Of a stretch of 64,000 nt of DNA, positions 24,926 to 37,300 are shown one piece after another. Location: contig VZSE01010845.1 of the NCBI GenBank assembly GCA_013398275.1, positions 62,001 to 126,000 on the forward strand. The letters run 5' to 3'. The DNA is from Promerops cafer. Taxonomy: Eukaryota; Chordata; Aves; Passeriformes; Nectariniidae. The position numbers and the translations under genes are program-made. Below the pieces are notes generated by a model. It was not told where the DNA came from, did no database searches, and worked only from the letters and a program-made list of their open reading frames with translations. Each line of letters begins with the position of its first letter. Position 1 is the first letter of the stretch.

Positions 24926-25564
24926 ATGTAGACTGGGTTTTGTCTGTCATGAAGGAAATTTCCCTGGTTTGGGTCTGGGTTACACAAAGGAATGTTTGTT
25001 GCTTCAAGAGCATTAATTAGGATATTCGTTACCTTCTGAAATGCTTTTAACTAAAATAAAACTCCAGTATGGAAGCAGCAGTGGCCAGAAGCCCATGGTT
25101 TTTGCTATTATGATTTATTTTCTTCAAGGAGACACTGTTATCTATTCCTGAGTTCTCCAAGTGTAATCTCTGTCTTCACTAAGGCTGTGCCAGTAATACT
25201 GCACTTGCAAACTGTTTTTCTAGTGGAAAATAATTTGCTTTGTAGTTAAGCACAAAAACAGGGGTAGGTGAGGTTCAGCTGTTTGCTGGGTTTGGATTTT
25301 AGTTTTCTGAAGTAATTAATTTCTCTTTTAAGGAAGTGTTTGAGTTGTTAGTGCTGGTGATAGAGCCTGAAGGACAATGAAGGTGCCTGAAATACTTCAG
25401 AATGTTTTTTTTTTCTTCATCTGTGGAAGAGGTGGTGGAAATCCTGGTGATGGCTTTGCTTGAAAGTTGTCCTACACCCTGTCATGTGTGATGCTATAGA
25501 TGGACCCTGTATGTGTGGTGAGAAAATGCTCAGAGTTTGGCCAGGCTCTTGTTCTGCCTTCTTG

Positions 25565-25710
25565 CAGAGTTCCTGAGTGATTTTGAAGAAGTCGTTTGGA
25601 CTTGTCCAAAGTCCAGCCCCTCTCTGGGAGCTCTTGGTCACAAAAATTAGTGTAGTGTTAATTGCCTGCCTCACAGGGATCTTGTGATTGGAGTATTTAG
25701 ATATCCCAGG
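25565..25710 (+). mobile_element. MIR-like (CORE-SINE) remnant
   Basis: gagtgattttgaagaagtcg parallels the MIR gaccttgggcaagtcac segment, and the later gcctgcctcacagggatctt matches cctgcctcacagggttgttg at the expected distance. Heavily diverged. Confidence 0.4.
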
Positions 25711-25843
25711 TGGCAGAATTAATGGAGAAGAGTTCTGAGATTCTGCCTGCATTTTAATAAAAGATTGGTCAAATTTTGAAATTAAGTGGAGGAGGCAGAA
25801 GCTCTGTACTCTGTAATCTTGACAGCTGAAAATGATGAATTAT

Positions 25844-25990
25844 CGTAGAATCCCAGAGTGGTTTGGGTTTGGGTTGGAAGGGACCTTAAAGCTCATCCAG
25901 TTCCACCCCCTGCCATGGGAAGAGACACCTTCCACTATCCCAGGCTGCTCCAAGCCCTGTCCAGCCTGGCCTTGGACATTTCCAGGGATG
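25844..25990 (-). mobile_element. CR1-type LINE 3' end fragment
   Basis: On the + strand it reads agaatcccagagtggtttgg, ggaagggaccttaaagctca, then the cactatcccaggctgctcca and tccagcctggccttggac segments. Minus-strand copy, truncated after about 150 bp. Confidence 0.9.
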
Positions 25991-26514
25991 GGTCACTCTG
26001 GTGTCTAGGGCAGGCTCATGTCTCAGTTTTATTGATGACTTTTTTAATGACTGTTTATTTACGTGGATTACACTATTTCAGTGTGTTCATGAGATTTACT
26101 GTAACTAAAGCACACAAGTCCTGCTTTGAGAGCTGTTACAGAGCTTACATATCCAAAGTTTAGTCTTTGGCTCCCAAATCCAAGAGCTCCTCCTTGCTCT
26201 TGGCACAGGTTTGGGCTTTGGGCCCTGGTTCAGCACTCAGCTGCCACTACAGCTTTTCTCTCTGTTTGTTAGTCCTGCTGATCCCTCATTCTGCCCTTGA
26301 ATCCAGGCTCAGAGCTTGAATTCCTGCCTTGTTGCTGTAGAATTGCAACAATAGCAGGAAACCCAGATTTTGGAAGTAGGGAAGGTTAGGGTTAGACAGA
26401 TAAGGTGTCAGTGTGAATCAGTGTGTGTGCCTTGAGTAGAATTCAGAAGTATCTGGCTGCCAGCCCTGTGCTTAGTCAGAGGTCAGTCCCTTTTGTAAGA
26501 CTTGGATTATGACA

Positions 26515-26650
26515 ATAATTGCCATTTATATTATATTTTTGCCTTGTAAGATCAATCTCAAGTTCTCTCTCTCTTTCCCAGAGATGTAAAGCAGAGTAAG
26601 TTACTCACCCAAGTGGCAAAACGACTGGGTTTGCTCACTGCCAGCATCCA
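26515..26650 (-). mobile_element. Possible MIR-like remnant, reverse
   Basis: agagtaagttactcacccaa parallels the reverse MIR segment aggttaagtaacttgcccaa, preceded by a degenerate ccagagatgtaaa for the cattttacagatgagga region. Confidence 0.3.
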
Positions 26651-27210
26651 TTAAAATTATTTTATCAGCAGAGCATTTCAGAGAGTAAGTGGAAGAACAG
26701 CTTGTGTAGAGCAGTGAGTCGGGGTTTGGGGCTCTTTAACCAGCTGAGAAACTTGAAGCCTCCTGAAGAAATGATGTGTTGATATTCTGCTCTCAGCTTG
26801 CCTCCTCTAATTTGCGTAGCGGTGAGTATTTGATTACGCCGGATTTATTTTCAGAAGTTTCAGGCTGCTCTTATTAATTGTCCCCATTTTGATCGAAGGC
26901 GTGTAGCAGAGCTCTGCATTCCGGAGCCGCTGTTTTGCATCCCTAAACAGAGCTGCTGGTGCTGGGGCTCTGTGCCTCAGCTCAGCCTGATTTCCCTCCT
27001 TGCTGCAGCGCCAGGCTCTCGTTTCCCCGGGATGAGAGCAGTCATTACAAGAATTACATTTTGTTTCTGAATCAGGATGAATGGGAGTAGAGGCCTTTTT
27101 TTGAAAATCAGAACCCAGAGATGCAACTGCAGGAGATAATTATGCAAACGTATGGGTGAGGATGGCTCTGTGTTCGTTGACATGATGAGCACTTCAGGCC
27201 TGAGGTTTTT

Positions 27211-27225
27211 TCTCTCTCTCTCTCT
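27211..27225. repeat. Short (TC)n microsatellite
   Basis: An uninterrupted run of about seven TC units following a T tract. Confidence 0.85.
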
Positions 27226-27407
27226 TGAAAACTGGTACAACTCCTCTGAAATTACTGGAGTTGCAACTGATGAGCATAAGTGATGAGTCAGATCCTTAAT
27301 CCTCTGTTACGCCTCAGAATTCACAGCATCAGCTCCTGGTTTTGAAGGCAGCTTTGCTTAATATGGTGCAAAGTTTTAGGTGGTTCTGAAATACTTATAT
27401 TGCTGTG

Positions 27408-27595
27408 AATCATTGAATCACACAGTGGTTTGGGGTGCAAGGAACCTTAAAGATCATCTCATTGCAATGGCAGGGATGCCACTCAGTGTCCCAGGTTGCT
27501 CCAGGCCCTGTCCAGCCTGGCCTTGGACACTGCCAGGGATGGGGCAGCCACAGCTTCTCTGAGAAACCTGTGCCAGGGCCTCACCACCCTCTGAA
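27408..27595 (-). mobile_element. CR1-type LINE 3' end
   Basis: + strand text: cattgaatcacacagtggtt, caaggaaccttaaagatcat, gtccagcctggccttggaca and ctgtgccagggcctcaccac. Minus-strand copy. Confidence 0.9.
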
Positions 27596-27869
27596 CTGAA
27601 GGAGATTCATTTGTTCAGTAAGAACAGAAAAGGCCAAAGCTTGAATTCAGAAGACTGGATACTGTTATGCCCCAGCAGGGCCTTAGAGCTGTCCTGGAAG
27701 GGTCCCAGAATTTGCCTCTGGGCTTGATCCTTGTGTGTCCTTTCCAACTCAGAACGTTCTGGTATTTTTTTGGTGATACGTGTCAGTGCTGTTTGTGTGA
27801 GCTGTAGCTCAATGAAAGTCCTTCCTCTGAGCATCTTGTAAGAACCAGCTGCATCCTTTGGGATGGGGT

Positions 27870-27973
27870 AAAGGGTTGGATGGGGCCCTGATCAACCTCA
27901 TCTCTCAGTGCCATCCCAGGGCAGATGAACTTTAAGGTCCCTTCCAACCAACACCAGCCTGGGATTCTGTGTA
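27870..27973 (+). mobile_element. CR1-type LINE 3' terminus, short fragment
   Basis: Contains gttggatggggccctgatca, then gatgaactttaaggtccctt and gggattctgtgta. Internally deleted relative to other copies. Confidence 0.7.
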
Positions 27974-30600
27974 GAAAAAGAAAGACTGAATGAAGCTGTG
28001 CTTGGTCCTCAGATCTCAGAAATATGTGTGGAGAGAGAAACAAGCTTGCATAACCTAAAACAGGGTTAAAAAATTCAGAGTGGGCAGCTGGAAGTGGAGT
28101 TCTTCGTAGGAAGCATCCGGAGCAGTACTTCACGTGAATTCGGTGGCTGAATGTCAGACTGGGTGATAAGCAAATTACATTGCTTTGGAAATAGCATAAT
28201 AATGCCTGTTTTTAATATCAGGAGGACATCCACCTCCAGAGCTGCTCAGGATGCAGTCCTCACCAGTAGTGGATGCACAGACACACGGGAAAAATCTGGC
28301 AGGTTAAGGAGTTCATCTTTCAGGTGTGATGGTAGTCAAAACTCTGGTTTAATTAACGAGTCTGTAGAAGGTGATTTTTAGCTGTGTATTTTGGAACAAC
28401 CTATTTCAGCTGGAAAGCCACAATTTATGTCATGATTTTGCTCTTCCATTTAGATGGTGAGATGGCATTGAGTGACACCAAGGAGGTGGCTGTGATGTTG
28501 TGAAAAATGCTGGTGCTGTAATAAATGAGATGACAAATCCTGGATGTCCCTGTGAGCAGGATGGTGCAGGGGGGGTCCTACCCTGTGCCATGTGTCAGAG
28601 AAGGGTAAATGTTGGCATCTCTCCCCATCCTGCTTTCCTCAGTTGATGGGACTTGATCAGAATCATTCTTAAACCAATTACCAGACTTAGGATCCTGTTC
28701 TGAACACTTTGGCTCTTGCCCACATCCATATTATGCAGATTATATCAAATATAGGTCTTACAGCAAAAAGCACAACTGGTTTTCTAAGTCTTGAGCTTTG
28801 CTTATTAGATAAAGCTGTGAATTTTAATGGAAATTGAAGAAGGACCTCTGCAGAAGAACATCTCCTCAGTGATGCTAGAGTGCTTCCTACTCATCTACAG
28901 TGAGTAGAAGAGTGGAAAAAATGATTTCTTGTGATCATTAAAGAGTCCAGAGCCATTTTCTCAAGTGTTAGAGGTGTTAAGGCTGCTGTCTGGCCTTATT
29001 CCCAAACGGGTAATTGAATTGCTTTGAACTTCTGCGAGTTCAATTGGACATGGACTTAGCTCCTAGCTGTTTTTATGGGATTATTCTGCTGTGCTCCATC
29101 ACCTAGAAAGTTAAGTGTTGGGTAAATGATTCTGGTATCAGCATGGGCTTGGGCTGTGAGAGTAGGTGAGAAACCCTTGATGTGTTTTTCCTTACTTTTT
29201 TCTATACAGTGCAGGAAAATATGGGAAGAAAGTGCTCTGGCCACATATCCCCAGTGGAGATCAGAACAGTCAAACTGGGGAGGGAACCCCACATCCAAAG
29301 GGTGAAATACATTGAAAAAAAAAAGAGGTTAAATAAACCTTGATGGAATGAGAAGGAAAGGCAATGCTGGTGGGAGCAGCCCCTGAAGAGCCTCCACTCC
29401 ACAAAGTGCCCTTAGAAGGGGAGGAGTGGTGCTGCATTGGGCTGTTTGGGACCTGCTGGATATTTTATATCTGCGGGTTTGGGAGGGAAAATAAATTCCT
29501 TTTTATTCACCTCCTTAGAGTTCTCCCTTCAATCTGATCTTCAGGTACCTCGGGTTGCTTTTGGATGAGCCATGAAAGATGAGCATGAAGTTTTAATGCT
29601 TTAGAATGGTACAACTGGACCATCTTTTGGGGGGATGATTAACAACTTTGTGTTAGGAATGTAAATATGTTTGATACTTTAGGCTACTTACTTTTTTTTT
29701 TCTGTCAGAACCTAAAGAAACTTTGTTTTAAAGGGCAAGATTCAGTTGTTAAAAAATCGGTCACTTTTAGTTTTGGGCTTAATTAGACATTTGCAGAGGT
29801 TTTGATTACAAAATTTCAGGGAGAAAAATGCGCAGCTGTTCTCCCTTGGTTATCTCTTTTTTTGGGTGGCTTCCCAAGGAAATTTGACAGCCCATTGTCA
29901 GTGGTGAGAGTATTGATAGCAGATAAAGCTTGGGATGTAGAGGATATTTTGCTACACAGGCAGCAAAGTTTGCCTACAGCAAAGTCAGTCCACAGTCCGT
30001 GTTCTCAGGAAAAGTATTTTCCATCTTGATTTTCTCCTGTAGCCCCCAATCATTCTGCTTGTCTCTATCTTATTTTATTCCTTGCTACTTTTGCAGTTGA
30101 TTGTGTTTCACAAGGAGAAAGAGGGAGCAGTAAATTGAATTACAGGTAGCCAGAGGAGTGCAGGAGGATCAGAGGCTCTTACTGCAGTGTGGGGGGATGA
30201 AGTGGTGGAGAATGTTCACTCATTAATGAGGTGAATGAAATTAGGGTGATTCTAAAATGGCTGATTTAATTAACTGTTTTGTAAATTGATCTTTAAACAG
30301 GGTAAGTTTATTAAAATATTTTAAAAAGGGAAAATAACCAAAGCCCTGCTCGAGTAACAGTTTGAAATAATGCTTGCTGTAGTTATTCATTAAAAAGTTG
30401 TGGATAGTTGGCAGTGTTGGAACATGTTCAATAATACCACATTTTGCAATATTTGTTTTGGGGTTTTAATGGAAAATTCCAAGTTCCTGCAGTTGTTTTC
30501 AATACATAAAAGTCCCTCAGGAGCATTATTTCTAGATCTCATGGCTGTGTAGAAAAGCACGTGAAGATGGGAACAGGAGTTCCAGATTAAGAAGACCAAT
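27974..30600. other. Non-coding sequence, no gene seen
   Basis: Short chance frames only; no recognisable repeat, RNA gene or exon. Confidence 0.45.
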
Positions 30601-30780
30601 GAGATGTATCAGTGCTAAGTGTGCAAATATTAACAAGGCACTTTGGACATCTCTGCATGACATTAGTGAGACCAGCAGGGGTATACTCTAATTTTGGTGT
30701 TCTTACCTCTTAAAGTGTTGAAAAATTACCCAGAAGTTGCCTTAAAAGTGTTGGAGGGCTGGAAGAATTCTTTGCATGGA
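30600..30780 (+). mobile_element. Old CR1/L3-type LINE remnant
   Basis: The order ggacatctctgcatgacatt, agtgagaccagcaggg, taattttggtgttcttacct and a degenerate gttggagggctggaagaatt follows the segment of CR1-like elements that encodes the RT C-terminus (...gagaccacatctggagtact..gttttgggctcctca...). The younger copy at 20715 has a related stretch. Confidence 0.45.
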
Positions 30781-31324
30781 CAGACAAGTGGATAATTGAT
30801 TCTAGTCCTTTTTTTTTTTTTCAAGTTGTCCACATTTTTCCAGTGGTTGGATTAACCACAGTATCATGGAGTTAATTTGACAGTAGGTTTGCTACTCTTA
30901 CATTACTTTCTGCAAGGCTTTGAAGTCCACTGATTAACAGGACTCCAGGATACAAGTTGGAAGTCATTGAGTATCTTACTCCTGGGGCAGAGGATGGCCT
31001 TGCCCAGCAGCCTTTGCATCCCTGTGAATTGAAATTCCTGCACAAGCTCAGCTGTGTCAAAGAGGGACAAATTGAGGCCGGAGTTCTTTCCCTCGTACGG
31101 CCACGAGCGACGGGAGGTCAGCCCCTGCTCCTGCATCTGAGAACTTTGCACTTCGTTAGCTGGAATTCACTAAAGGACACTTAGGATTCACCAAATCATT
31201 GTGTGTGATTCACTAAAGGAGATTAATTTGGCCTGGGCACCCAGATCCAGGAGCTGAGCCCTGGCACTTTAGACAAATTAGGAATGACACCCAAATTTTA
31301 GAGAGAATCGCTGGCCATGGCCAC

Positions 31325-31535
31325 CAACTGCTGCAGGAGGTGGTGAGGCCCTGGCACAGGGTGCCCAGAGAAGCTGTGGCTGCTCCATCCCTGGAAGTGT
31401 CCAAGGCTGGGCTGGACAGGGCTTGGAGCAGCCTGGGACAGTGGAAGATGTCCCTGCCCACGGCAGGGGGTGGAATGAGATGATTTTACAGCCCCTTTCA
31501 ATCCAAACCATTCTGTACTTCCATGATTCTGTGTC
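31325..31535 (+). mobile_element. CR1-type LINE 3' end
   Basis: Sense copy: gtggtgaggccctggcacag, agaagctgtggctgctccat, ggcttggagcagcctgggac, then a degenerate 3' end with accattctgtacttccatga. Confidence 0.9.
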
Positions 31536-33913
31536 GCTTGACATTTTTGAAGCCATCTGGAAAGTCTTGCTTTAGTCAGATGGGAGTTTTTTAGTTCACG
31601 TGGCTACAAGGACAAAAGTTCTGGGTTTCTGTGTCTGTGATAAATGGACGATTAAATAATTTAAAGTGTGTTTTAGTATTAAATGTTGAAGAGTCTGTAA
31701 AGTAGGAATTTTGAGTGAAGGTAATTCTGGTTGGAGGCTCTGGCTCATTAAATTCTCCAGTTCAAAGAACTACCAACAAAGAACTTGAGCACATGAAACT
31801 TGGTATTGACAGATAAATGATCCAGGAAATGGTGACATTAGAAGTACAGGTAAGAAATGCCCAAACCAGGTGTTTCCCTGAGGAAGGGTGAGCTGGTATA
31901 TCCAGTGAAAACCACCTCAAGGCCAGATGTTTAAAGAGATTTTCTGTTTGAAAACGGTGCTGCTCGGAGCTGTCTGATGAGTCAGTAAGTCCATGTGACA
32001 CCTCTCCCAAAGCTGGGAGAGGAGGATGGAGCAGCCCTGCCTCCCCCAGAGGCCAAACCTAGAACACAACGTTTGTTTCCAAATGCTACTTGTCAAGCTC
32101 TGAAGGTCTCAGGCTGGGATGCCACTTCCAAATTGAGGTTGTTACAATTCCAGTCAGTTGCCGGTCGACTGCTGCATTGCCTGCTGTGCCCTCCTGTGGT
32201 TCAACAGTCTGGGTGCCTGTCTTGGAAAATTTAAAATGGCCTGGACGTTTCCGGTAATCAGTTTTCCAGAGGACAGCACATTCCTGTTGGGCTGAAGCGC
32301 TGATGTGGATGTAGAACGTCTGTCTTCTCACACAGGCATTTTCTTGGATGGGAGTCATCCCCTTGCGTTGTCCTCCTGCTTCCTTCTCCCACAAAACAAT
32401 GAAGGGGCTCAGTAGTTGCTGGATGAGGGCAAAGATGGGATTTTCTTCTCATTTCTGTATTTCCCAGGCTGCAAGTGCCATTTTTTGTAGGTTTGTGCAT
32501 CCTGCCTTTGTCTTTACTTCAGCTCTACTCCAACAAGCCAGTTCTCAGTGTTGTTCTTCAGCCCCAGCTATGGATCTCGAGTCATTCCATGACTCCTGTT
32601 GGGAGCTTCTCTGTGCCAGGGCAGAAATGGACATGAGGAGTCATCCCCAAAATTTGTGGGGAGGAATAGGCAGCCCTGTCCCTGGAAGGTCTCTCAGCCT
32701 GACAGCCATCGTCCCTCTCCTGGCTTTCACAGGGTCCTTGGAATTCTTCCTTGACTTTCCCTCAGCTGTGATTTGCTCTGGCTCGCAGGGATTGTACATC
32801 AGCTCTGTCACGTCTCCTGGAGTTTGAGTGATCTCTTCACCCTGCTCTCCTGCAGGAAATGGTAATAAACCCTTGACTCACGAGAAGATTCCCGAGATGG
32901 ATGGAAAATGCCATGTTCTGCTTGCCAAGTTCTGCCTGCCCTCCATCTGCCATCCCTTCTTCTCAAGATCTAGAGTTCTGAAGGAGGAGATCTTGTTGTT
33001 TGCGTGACATTTGGATCTCTAGCCAGGAAAGAAGCGCGATTGAGGGAGCATACTGTGATTTTTTTTCAGTTCCATTTCTGGGCTTTGCAGCCAATAATGT
33101 TCATGTTGGGGCACCTTGGGAAGTTTAGGAGTTAAAAATGATTTTGTTGAGCCACCAGGATGGTTGAGTTACCTGAGAAGCCAGTCTTTGGAGGGGAAAA
33201 GGCTGAAGACTTATTTCTTTAAATGAAAGCTCAGGAGTAATTGGATGTGCTGCACTTTCCTTGTCAGGGCAGGCAATCTGTCACAACATTCCAGGTTCAA
33301 AAGTTCCTAACTTCAGAAATCCAACTTCAGTCAAATCAACTTGGGTCCTACAGGCCACTAGAATTTCCGCTGGTTGTGTTTTTATCTTCTTTTTTTTTCA
33401 AGGTAGCAAAAAAAGTTAGGGCAACTTGAATTCTTTGTAGTTAAAATTTGAAAGAGTTGAGATTCATAAACCTCACATCATAACTGGTTAAAACTTGTCC
33501 AGCAAAACTCGGATCTGTGGCCACCACAGAAATCTGAGATTCCTGTCTGGTGGGTACACACTGGGCAAAATTTTGTCTGGAATCAAGTTGCAGCCTTAAT
33601 TACTGAGCAACCACAGTCTCTGTAGCAGTGGTTTATCAAAAGCAAAAAGGGCACAAACTGCAGGGCTGGTGCAGGTGTGGGGAATGTCAGGAGAGGTCTG
33701 AAATGCTGTTGGAGCACTCCAAGGAAAATAAACTCTTCTGCTGTGTAGCGAGATTGGCATTCATGGCAGGTGTCCAGCTGTGGTTGTTTGGAGTTGGATT
33801 TTGGAGCTGTCGTGCGTGTGTCTTAAAATTTTGCACCAGAATTTCTAAAGTACTTTCCCTGTGCCACGTAGAACTATTGACCTGAAGTATTTTGTATTTT
33901 ACCTCATTTCCAG
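31536..33913. other. Non-coding sequence upstream of the first visible HMBOX1 coding exon
   Basis: No gene is supported. The last part forms the polypyrimidine tract and acceptor of the exon at 33914. I could not find an exon encoding the extra N-terminal residues known in human HMBOX1. Confidence 0.5.
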
Positions 33914-34393
33914 CCTGCTGGAAACCATGTCTCACTACACAGACGAGCCAAGATTCACCATAGAGCAGATCGACCTCCTGCAGCGCCTGAGACGCACGGG
34001 AATGACCAGGCATGAGATCCTGCACGCCCTGGAGACCTTGGACCGTCTCGACCAGGAGCATAGCGACAAATTCGGGAGAAGGTCTGGCTACGGAGGCGGC
34101 TCCTACAGCAACAGCACCAACAACGTCCCGGCCTCTTCCTCGACGGCCACGGCTTCCACACAGACCCAGCACTCCGGGATGTCCCCGTCCCCGAGCAACA
34201 GTTACGACACCTCCCCACAGCCTTGCACTACGAATCAGAACGGGAGGGAGAGTAACGAGAGGTTGTCTGCCTTCAACGGGAAGATGTCGCCCACCCGCTA
34301 CCCCCTGGCCAACAGCCTGGCCCAGAGGTCCTACAGCTTCGAGGCTTCCGAGGAGGACTTGGACATCGACGACAAAGTGGAGGAGCTGATGAG
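33914..34393 (+). CDS. HMBOX1: HMBOX1 first visible coding exon (dimerisation segment and Ser/Thr linker)
   Basis: The exon encodes residues 1-155 plus two bases of an Arg codon. The acceptor is a pyrimidine-rich stretch ending in cag at 33911-33913; the donor is GAG|gtcagt at 34393/34394. The bases before the Met read C CTG CTG GAA ACC, matching the LLET that precedes this Met in human HMBOX1. If 33913 is not used as an acceptor, an in-frame TAA at 33846 closes the frame upstream and the Met at 33927 becomes the first ATG. The exon is clearly GC- and CpG-richer than its surroundings. It carries the amphipathic HNF1-like segment, then a low-complexity Ser/Thr/Asn linker and the acidic SYSFEASEEDLDIDDKVEE block leading into the POU-like domain. 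Confidence 0.95.
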
Positions 34394-37300
34394 GTCAGTG
34401 AAGGTCTCTGTAAAAAGTTTGGAGGTGAGAAGTGCCTCAGCAGGAATGGGTGCGTTGGAAGACTGCTCAAATAGGGATTGTAGGGTGGTAAAATGCTGGC
34501 ATGGGTTGTCCAGGGAGGTGCCCCATCCCAGGAAACATTCAAGGTCAGGTGGGACAGGGCTCTGAGCCACCTGATCTCGTTGAAGATACCCCTGATTATT
34601 ACAGTAGGTTTGGACTAAATGCCCTGAAACGTCTCTTCCAGCCCACACCATTCCGTGAGGATTTGATGATGATGACCAGGAGAGCAGGAGCTGCTTCAGG
34701 CAGTTGTTCCTGCCAGTGCTCCAAGGGTCACCATCCCAGAACCTCTCACCTGCCTTGTGGAGGCAGCCCCTGGCTCTGTGTGGGTGTCCCACAGTCTGAC
34801 TGTTGAAATCATTTTTCCGGTGCTGTACCAAAAATTGGGATTGATGTTAGAGCACTCGTTTTCCACTCCTTTTATTCAGGATTCCGATCAAATATCAATT
34901 CACATGACTCCTCCTCCACTGTTTCACACCCGTTGTAATTCCTTCCATATAGAAGGAGAATAGGGAATCCAGCTTGGATTGGTCAGTGCTTGCCAATGGG
35001 ATCTGGAGAAGATGCGTGTTGTTGGTTTGTGGCAGGGATTTGCAGAGTGGTGCAGGAAAATACAAATAACAAAGAAGAAGCAGAAGTTTTCTCTGAGAGC
35101 CATTTGGGTGGGGTTTCTTTTCAGGGCTGACCTTCCTTTACTTTTAGCAGCTTCCTTTTCAGCATTATGGCAAAGATGAAAGGAGGGGATTATACTCCTG
35201 AGGATGAAAGTCAGTCAGTGGGCTTTGAGAGCACAAAGAAATAAGAGGAAAGGCCAAATGTCTCAAAACAATTTTGGTCATAATGTTGGAATTTATTCTT
35301 TTTTACCCCCAAAACTGCACCATTTCTGAAGTACCTATGGGAGAACTGGGGTCCATAAGCTCCAGAATGGAAATGTATTGGAAGTAATTTGGAGATTTCA
35401 GGGAAAGATGTGGCTTTTGGGGGAGAGGATTAGAGATGAGCAGTAAGAAAAGCCGATCAACCTCATTTGCTGTCGGCTGCAGGATGATGGAATCGTGCAG
35501 GAGGGGGGTGAGTACAGCAGAGTGCCAAGTTCCCATGGCTGAGGTTTGGGTTCCTGTGCAGTGAGTCTCAGGTAATGCTTTTAGTGCTTATTTAAAATGA
35601 AATTACTTGTGTTTGCAGGCATATGGATGATGAGTGTTGGGTACAGAAATAAAAATGAACCCACAGCACAGCATTCGTTTTGCATTTACATTTGCAAGCT
35701 TGAGTCTGCCTTCAATGCAGCTTGGGAGAAGGGGAAGGGAAATGTCTCCTAAAGCCTAATAAAGGCTGGTTTTAATTGCCTGTCCTTCTCAGGAAGGGAG
35801 AGAGGAAGAGGAGGGGCAAAGTATGTGTTTATTGCATTTGAAATTTGCTACGTATCACAGTACATGTGCAACCTCCAATTTATTTGGTTTTTAGCACCAT
35901 TTTAGCTCCTTCTGAACTACCTGTGCCGACCTTGTAAAAATCATACAAAGACCTCAGTTCATTCAGTGCAAGCTCTGGACTAAGTAGGGGACTAAAGGAG
36001 GGGTGTGAGGACAGAGGCTGCAAAATTTTGGGTCTTTTCCTTGGAATGCTGGAGGAGGTTGGTGTATGCATATTCATTTGGGTAACTAACCATGCAGCCC
36101 CTGCTATCCTTTATTTTTTATTTTTCTGCCTCATTTTTATGAGCGAGGTTTTTATGCTAGTATGAGAGATTTATTCATCCCTGTATAATGAAACTTTGTA
36201 CATTCCATATGGCAGTGCTGCACCTAATATGAATTATATGGGACATGAGTCATCCATTCTCCTGCTATGGTACTTTGATCAAACGTGGCACTTGTTAAAG
36301 GAAGTGTCCAGCACTGAGGCACTTGGGCTGTTTTCATGCCAGCCTTCCCCACAAATTGTCCCCTAAATAAAGGAAATAAAGGCATTTTGCATCTTGCAGG
36401 TGCACTTTGGTCCGTCCCTCTTTTTGTGTGTCCTGTTGTTGTTTTGTTTTGGTAGGAGGGACAGCAGTGTGATAAAGGAGGAAATCAAAGCCTTCCTCGC
36501 CAACCGGAGAATTTCCCAAGCAGTTGTTGCACAGGTAACAGGTAAGAGCTCGGGGAGTCCTTTCCTCATTTTGGGAATCTCTGTGTCTGAACTGCCTGTC
36601 TGAGCACGGTGCAGATGTTGGATTTCTGCATTGCAGTGCAGATCTGTCAGCTTAGTCATGATAATGTATGCCTTTGATTTAAGACCCATTGTCCTGCACA
36701 TCATGGAACTTCCCCAGTGAATCACTTTTTTTTTTTTCTTTTTTTTTTCCTGTGGCTTGTGCTGGCAGATTTTATTTTACAGCATTATAATAAAGCCTGA
36801 AGTTCTTATCTTAAAATGAAAAAGGTTTCCCTTAATTCTTAAATTGTTGTTGAGTGTGGCAAATAGATGCGTATCTGCATCTCTGGGTATGGAGAGAGAG
36901 AGAAAATGTGCATTTATATATTAAAAAGTATATGAATAGTCAGGAGTCACAGCTATAGCTGGTACTACTGCAGCCAGGGGTTGGAGGATGAGAGTTGGAA
37001 GTTGTATCCATCCTTTGAGTCACAATTACTGGAAATCCAAAGGGAGGTTGAGGGATGACCAGAGCAGCTCAGGTTTTACCTGGAAGGAGCAGCGGGTCTG
37101 GGTGCCCTGTGCCCTGAGCCTTCTCTGTCACATCCAGACAGGTGAACTCACTTCTTCCCTGGGTGTGTTCCCAGAGCTTTACAGAGAGGGTGACAAAGTC
37201 CTCTTGCTCCTCCATGGGGCAGGGTGTTGTTATTTCTCCCTCCCAGGCACCCAGGCCCTGCCTGGAACAGCCTCAGAATCACTTTGGTTGGAAAAGTCCT

